Positions 5,067-5,674 of a stretch of 5,674 nt of DNA are shown in pieces. The notes beneath the pieces were generated by a model, which saw nothing but the letters and a program-made list of their open reading frames with translations, was not told where the DNA came from and did not search any database. Both the position numbers and the translations under genes were made by a program. The stretch is taken from assembly GCA_032127075.1 (NCBI GenBank), contig JAQAZZ010000208.1, positions 1 through 5,674 of the forward strand. The letters are read 5' to 3'. The first letter of the stretch is position 1. The number at the start of each line of letters is the position of its first letter. Origin of the DNA: GCA-2699445 sp032127075 (GTDB lineage Bacteria; Actinomycetota; Actinomycetes; S36-B12; GCA-2699445).

Positions 5067-5674
5067 GTGGGCAAAAGATCCCGTCTTGTCGCTAGATTCC
5101 CGAAGGTGCGAGTAGGCACGGTCACTTTGCTCAGGGCGCCGCTGGAGCGGACGCTGTCTTGGGTCGCCTACCACCTCAATTCCGGCATCGATGAGATGCA
5201 CTTGTTCTTCGACGACCCCGCCGATCCAGCGTTTGAGCAACTGCAGGGCCATCCCGGGGTGCACCCGCACCGATGCGACGATCGGTTCTGGGCCGACTGG
5301 GGCCAAGTCCGAAGGCGACCGTCGGTGCCAGCGCGCCAGATGTCGATATTACGGCGTCTCCTCAGGAAACCGCCAGCGGGGTTGGATTGGCTGGTCCACA
5401 TCGATAGCGATGAACTGCTGTGGGCCGAGCGCGGACTGCGCTCCGGGCTGGAACGGGCCCTTGCGGTTCCGGCGCCCCACGTCCAGTTCCTGCCGATGGA
5501 GGCTATCCCGCCCGAACCCCACATGTCGGATCCCTTTCGACAGGTCCGGCTCTTCAAGCAGCTGAGTCCAGATCGGGAGGAATGGGCGCGCCGTTTGGGT
5601 GCGCGGGCTGCCTTTCGCGGTCACCGGTTCTTCCGCAGCCATGTCAAGGGGAAACCGGCGGTGCGCCTGGACGG
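5067..5674 (+). CDS. Family 2-like glycosyltransferase, N-terminal part (3' end outside window)
   Basis: The frame is open from a stop at 5040-5042 to the window edge, giving 202 residues from GTG 5067. Upstream ATG 5043 is in frame but lacks a good ribosome site. The protein starts MGKRSRL and then VGTVTLLRAPLERTLSWVAYHLNSGIDEMHLFFDDP. This matches the opening beta strand, 'YH...G' helix and 'DD' turn of the Glyco_tranf_2_4 group of GT-A fold enzymes. HIDSDE (111-116) supplies the DxD motif (Asp113, Asp115) that holds the metal and nucleotide sugar. Near the edge, FRGHRFFRSHVKGKPAVR resembles the family's conserved 'GH..GK.AVR' segment. No signal peptide is seen, so it is probably cytoplasmic. 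Donor and acceptor sugars are unknown; a role in surface polysaccharide or glycolipid synthesis is inferred from neighbours. It is divergent from the Rpf-like gene. Confidence 0.82.
   Translation, partial: MGKRSRLVARFPKVRVGTVTLLRAPLERTLSWVAYHLNSGIDEMHLFFDDPADPAFEQLQGHPGVHPHRCDDRFWADWGQVRRRPSVPARQMSILRRLLRKPPAGLDWLVHIDSDELLWAERGLRSGLERALAVPAPHVQFLPMEAIPPEPHMSDPFRQVRLFKQLSPDREEWARRLGARAAFRGHRFFRSHVKGKPAVRLD

Noticed and set aside
4827..5100. c-di-AMP (ydaO) riboswitch upstream of the Rpf-like gene
   Set aside because: Some mycobacterial rpf genes have one, but the conserved ydaO blocks such as GGGTGAATC and the AGCTAACCTCG-type 3' segment are not found on the minus strand here.
4827..5306. Extension of the Rpf-like reading frame upstream on the minus strand to 5306
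   Set aside because: The extra 160 residues look like out-of-frame GC-rich translation, precede an internal signal peptide, and overlap the convincing glycosyltransferase gene on the other strand.

Overview
This is high-GC, densely coding DNA with actinobacterial character. An Rpf-type transglycosylase domain, an Rip-like NlpC/P60 hydrolase, GTG starts and sparse promoter signals together suggest a Mycobacterium/Mycolicibacterium-type member of the Mycobacteriales. The species cannot be fixed from the sequence alone. No tRNA, rRNA, CRISPR array, transposase or phage gene is visible.

Layout, left to right. (1) Positions 1-747 hold the 3' end of a + strand sulfatase-family gene. (2) After a 123-bp gap with an AT-rich 12-bp palindrome comes a + strand gene, best started at GTG 871 and ending at 2850. 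It encodes an exported protein with a Tat-like signal peptide, a coiled coil, an NlpC/P60 domain, a C-terminal zinc-peptidase-like (LAS/M15-type) domain and a disordered tail. (3) After an 83-bp gap with a GC hairpin, a complete TrpB2-type PLP enzyme runs from 2934 to 4310. (4) A 75-bp gap between convergent genes contains a very strong hairpin (4316-4371), a likely shared terminator. (5) On the - strand, 4386-4826 encodes a short secreted Rpf-like transglycosylase. (6) A 240-bp divergent intergenic region carries several inverted repeats. (7) A + strand family 2-like glycosyltransferase starts at GTG 5067 and runs off the right edge.

Three of the six genes are envelope proteins or enzymes: the double-domain hydrolase and the Rpf-like protein (peptidoglycan), and the glycosyltransferase (surface glycans, inferred). 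The sulfatase may also act on surface or external esters. The TrpB2 gene is metabolic and has no trpA beside it. The transcription units appear separate, so the grouping suggests a cell-wall neighbourhood and not one operon. The most interesting points are the double hydrolase, whose NlpC/P60 domain has the Cys and His but Ala at the usual third catalytic position; the unusually basic Rpf-like protein; and the repeat-rich divergent region. No wholly new system is evident.
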